A DNA stretch of 6,726 bases from an uncultured Bacteroidota bacterium (GTDB lineage: Bacteria > Bacteroidota > Bacteroidia > Chitinophagales > Chitinophagaceae): positions 1-6,726 of the forward strand of contig CAMLGP010000154.1 in NCBI GenBank assembly GCA_946479535.1, written 5' to 3'. Numbering within the stretch: position 1 is the first letter of the stretch; every line of letters starts with the position of its first letter. Below, piece after piece: positions 6,662-6,726 of this stretch. The translations under genes and the position numbers were made by a program. The notes beneath the pieces were generated by a model. It saw nothing but the letters and a program-made list of their open reading frames with translations. It was not told the origin of the DNA and searched no databases.

Positions 6662-6726
6662 GCCCTCCAGCCCTTAGATCCTGGCGCCCTGGCAATATTC
6701 CTGCCTCTCTAATAGCTAAAGGCTAA
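6646..6726. repeat. Inverted-repeat element reaching the window end
   Basis: The arm at 6646-6661 (TTAGCCATTAGCTATT) is the reverse complement of 6711-6726 with one mismatch in 16. The 49-bp interior has nested shorter inverted repeats: ATTGCC (6659-6664) with GGCAAT (6691-6696), and CCAG (6667-6670) with CTGG (6681-6684). It could be a small intergenic palindromic repeat (REP- or MITE-like). The right arm may continue past the window, so the true boundary and any tandem copies there are unseen. There is no coding capacity. Confidence 0.7.

Overview
The window looks like ordinary chromosome from a member of the Bacteroidota, most likely in or near the Chitinophagaceae. The evidence is a clear Bacteroidota-type promoter (TATATTTG -7 box with an ATTG -33 box 19 bp upstream) in front of aspS, start codons without strong Shine-Dalgarno sequences, a moderate-to-low GC content, and a signal peptide ending in A-Q/E. 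The family assignment is inference from protein style, not a database result.

Layout. (1) Positions 1-2114, minus strand: a two-gene unit encoding a circularly permuted ATP-grasp protein (666-2114, complete) and, 23 nt downstream, an alpha-E domain protein (642-1, cut by the window edge). These partners form a widespread but functionally unresolved cassette predicted to make or attach a peptide. It is often followed by a transglutaminase-like protease and an Anbu proteasome-like peptidase, which would lie outside this window. (2) Positions 2115-2327: a divergent intergenic region. On the minus strand it holds a convincing intrinsic terminator hairpin (2131-2170) only 16 nt before the ATP-grasp start codon. 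This is preceded by a small hairpin and overlapped by a possible 20-codon arginine-rich leader ORF (2148-2210), an arrangement that resembles an attenuator. (3) Positions 2328-3740, plus strand: a secreted trypsin-like (S1) serine protease with a complete His/Asp/Ser triad, a large insertion between His and Asp, one TPR-like motif and a C-terminal membrane anchor. (4) Positions 3753-6566, minus strand: a three-gene unit read as aspS (aspartyl-tRNA synthetase), then two small four-helix membrane proteins. It is tightly coupled, with an ATGA overlap and then TAA-C-ATG. The two membrane proteins look like diverged tandem paralogues. (5) Positions 6567-6726: the aspS promoter followed by a repeat element made of 14-bp tandem copies and a 16-bp inverted repeat that reaches the window end.

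The most interesting parts are the attenuator-like leader of the ATP-grasp/alpha-E unit, that cassette itself (predicted chemistry, unknown product) beside a membrane-anchored protease, and the paralogous membrane pair translationally coupled to aspS. I saw no CRISPR array, tRNA, rRNA, transposase or phage gene.
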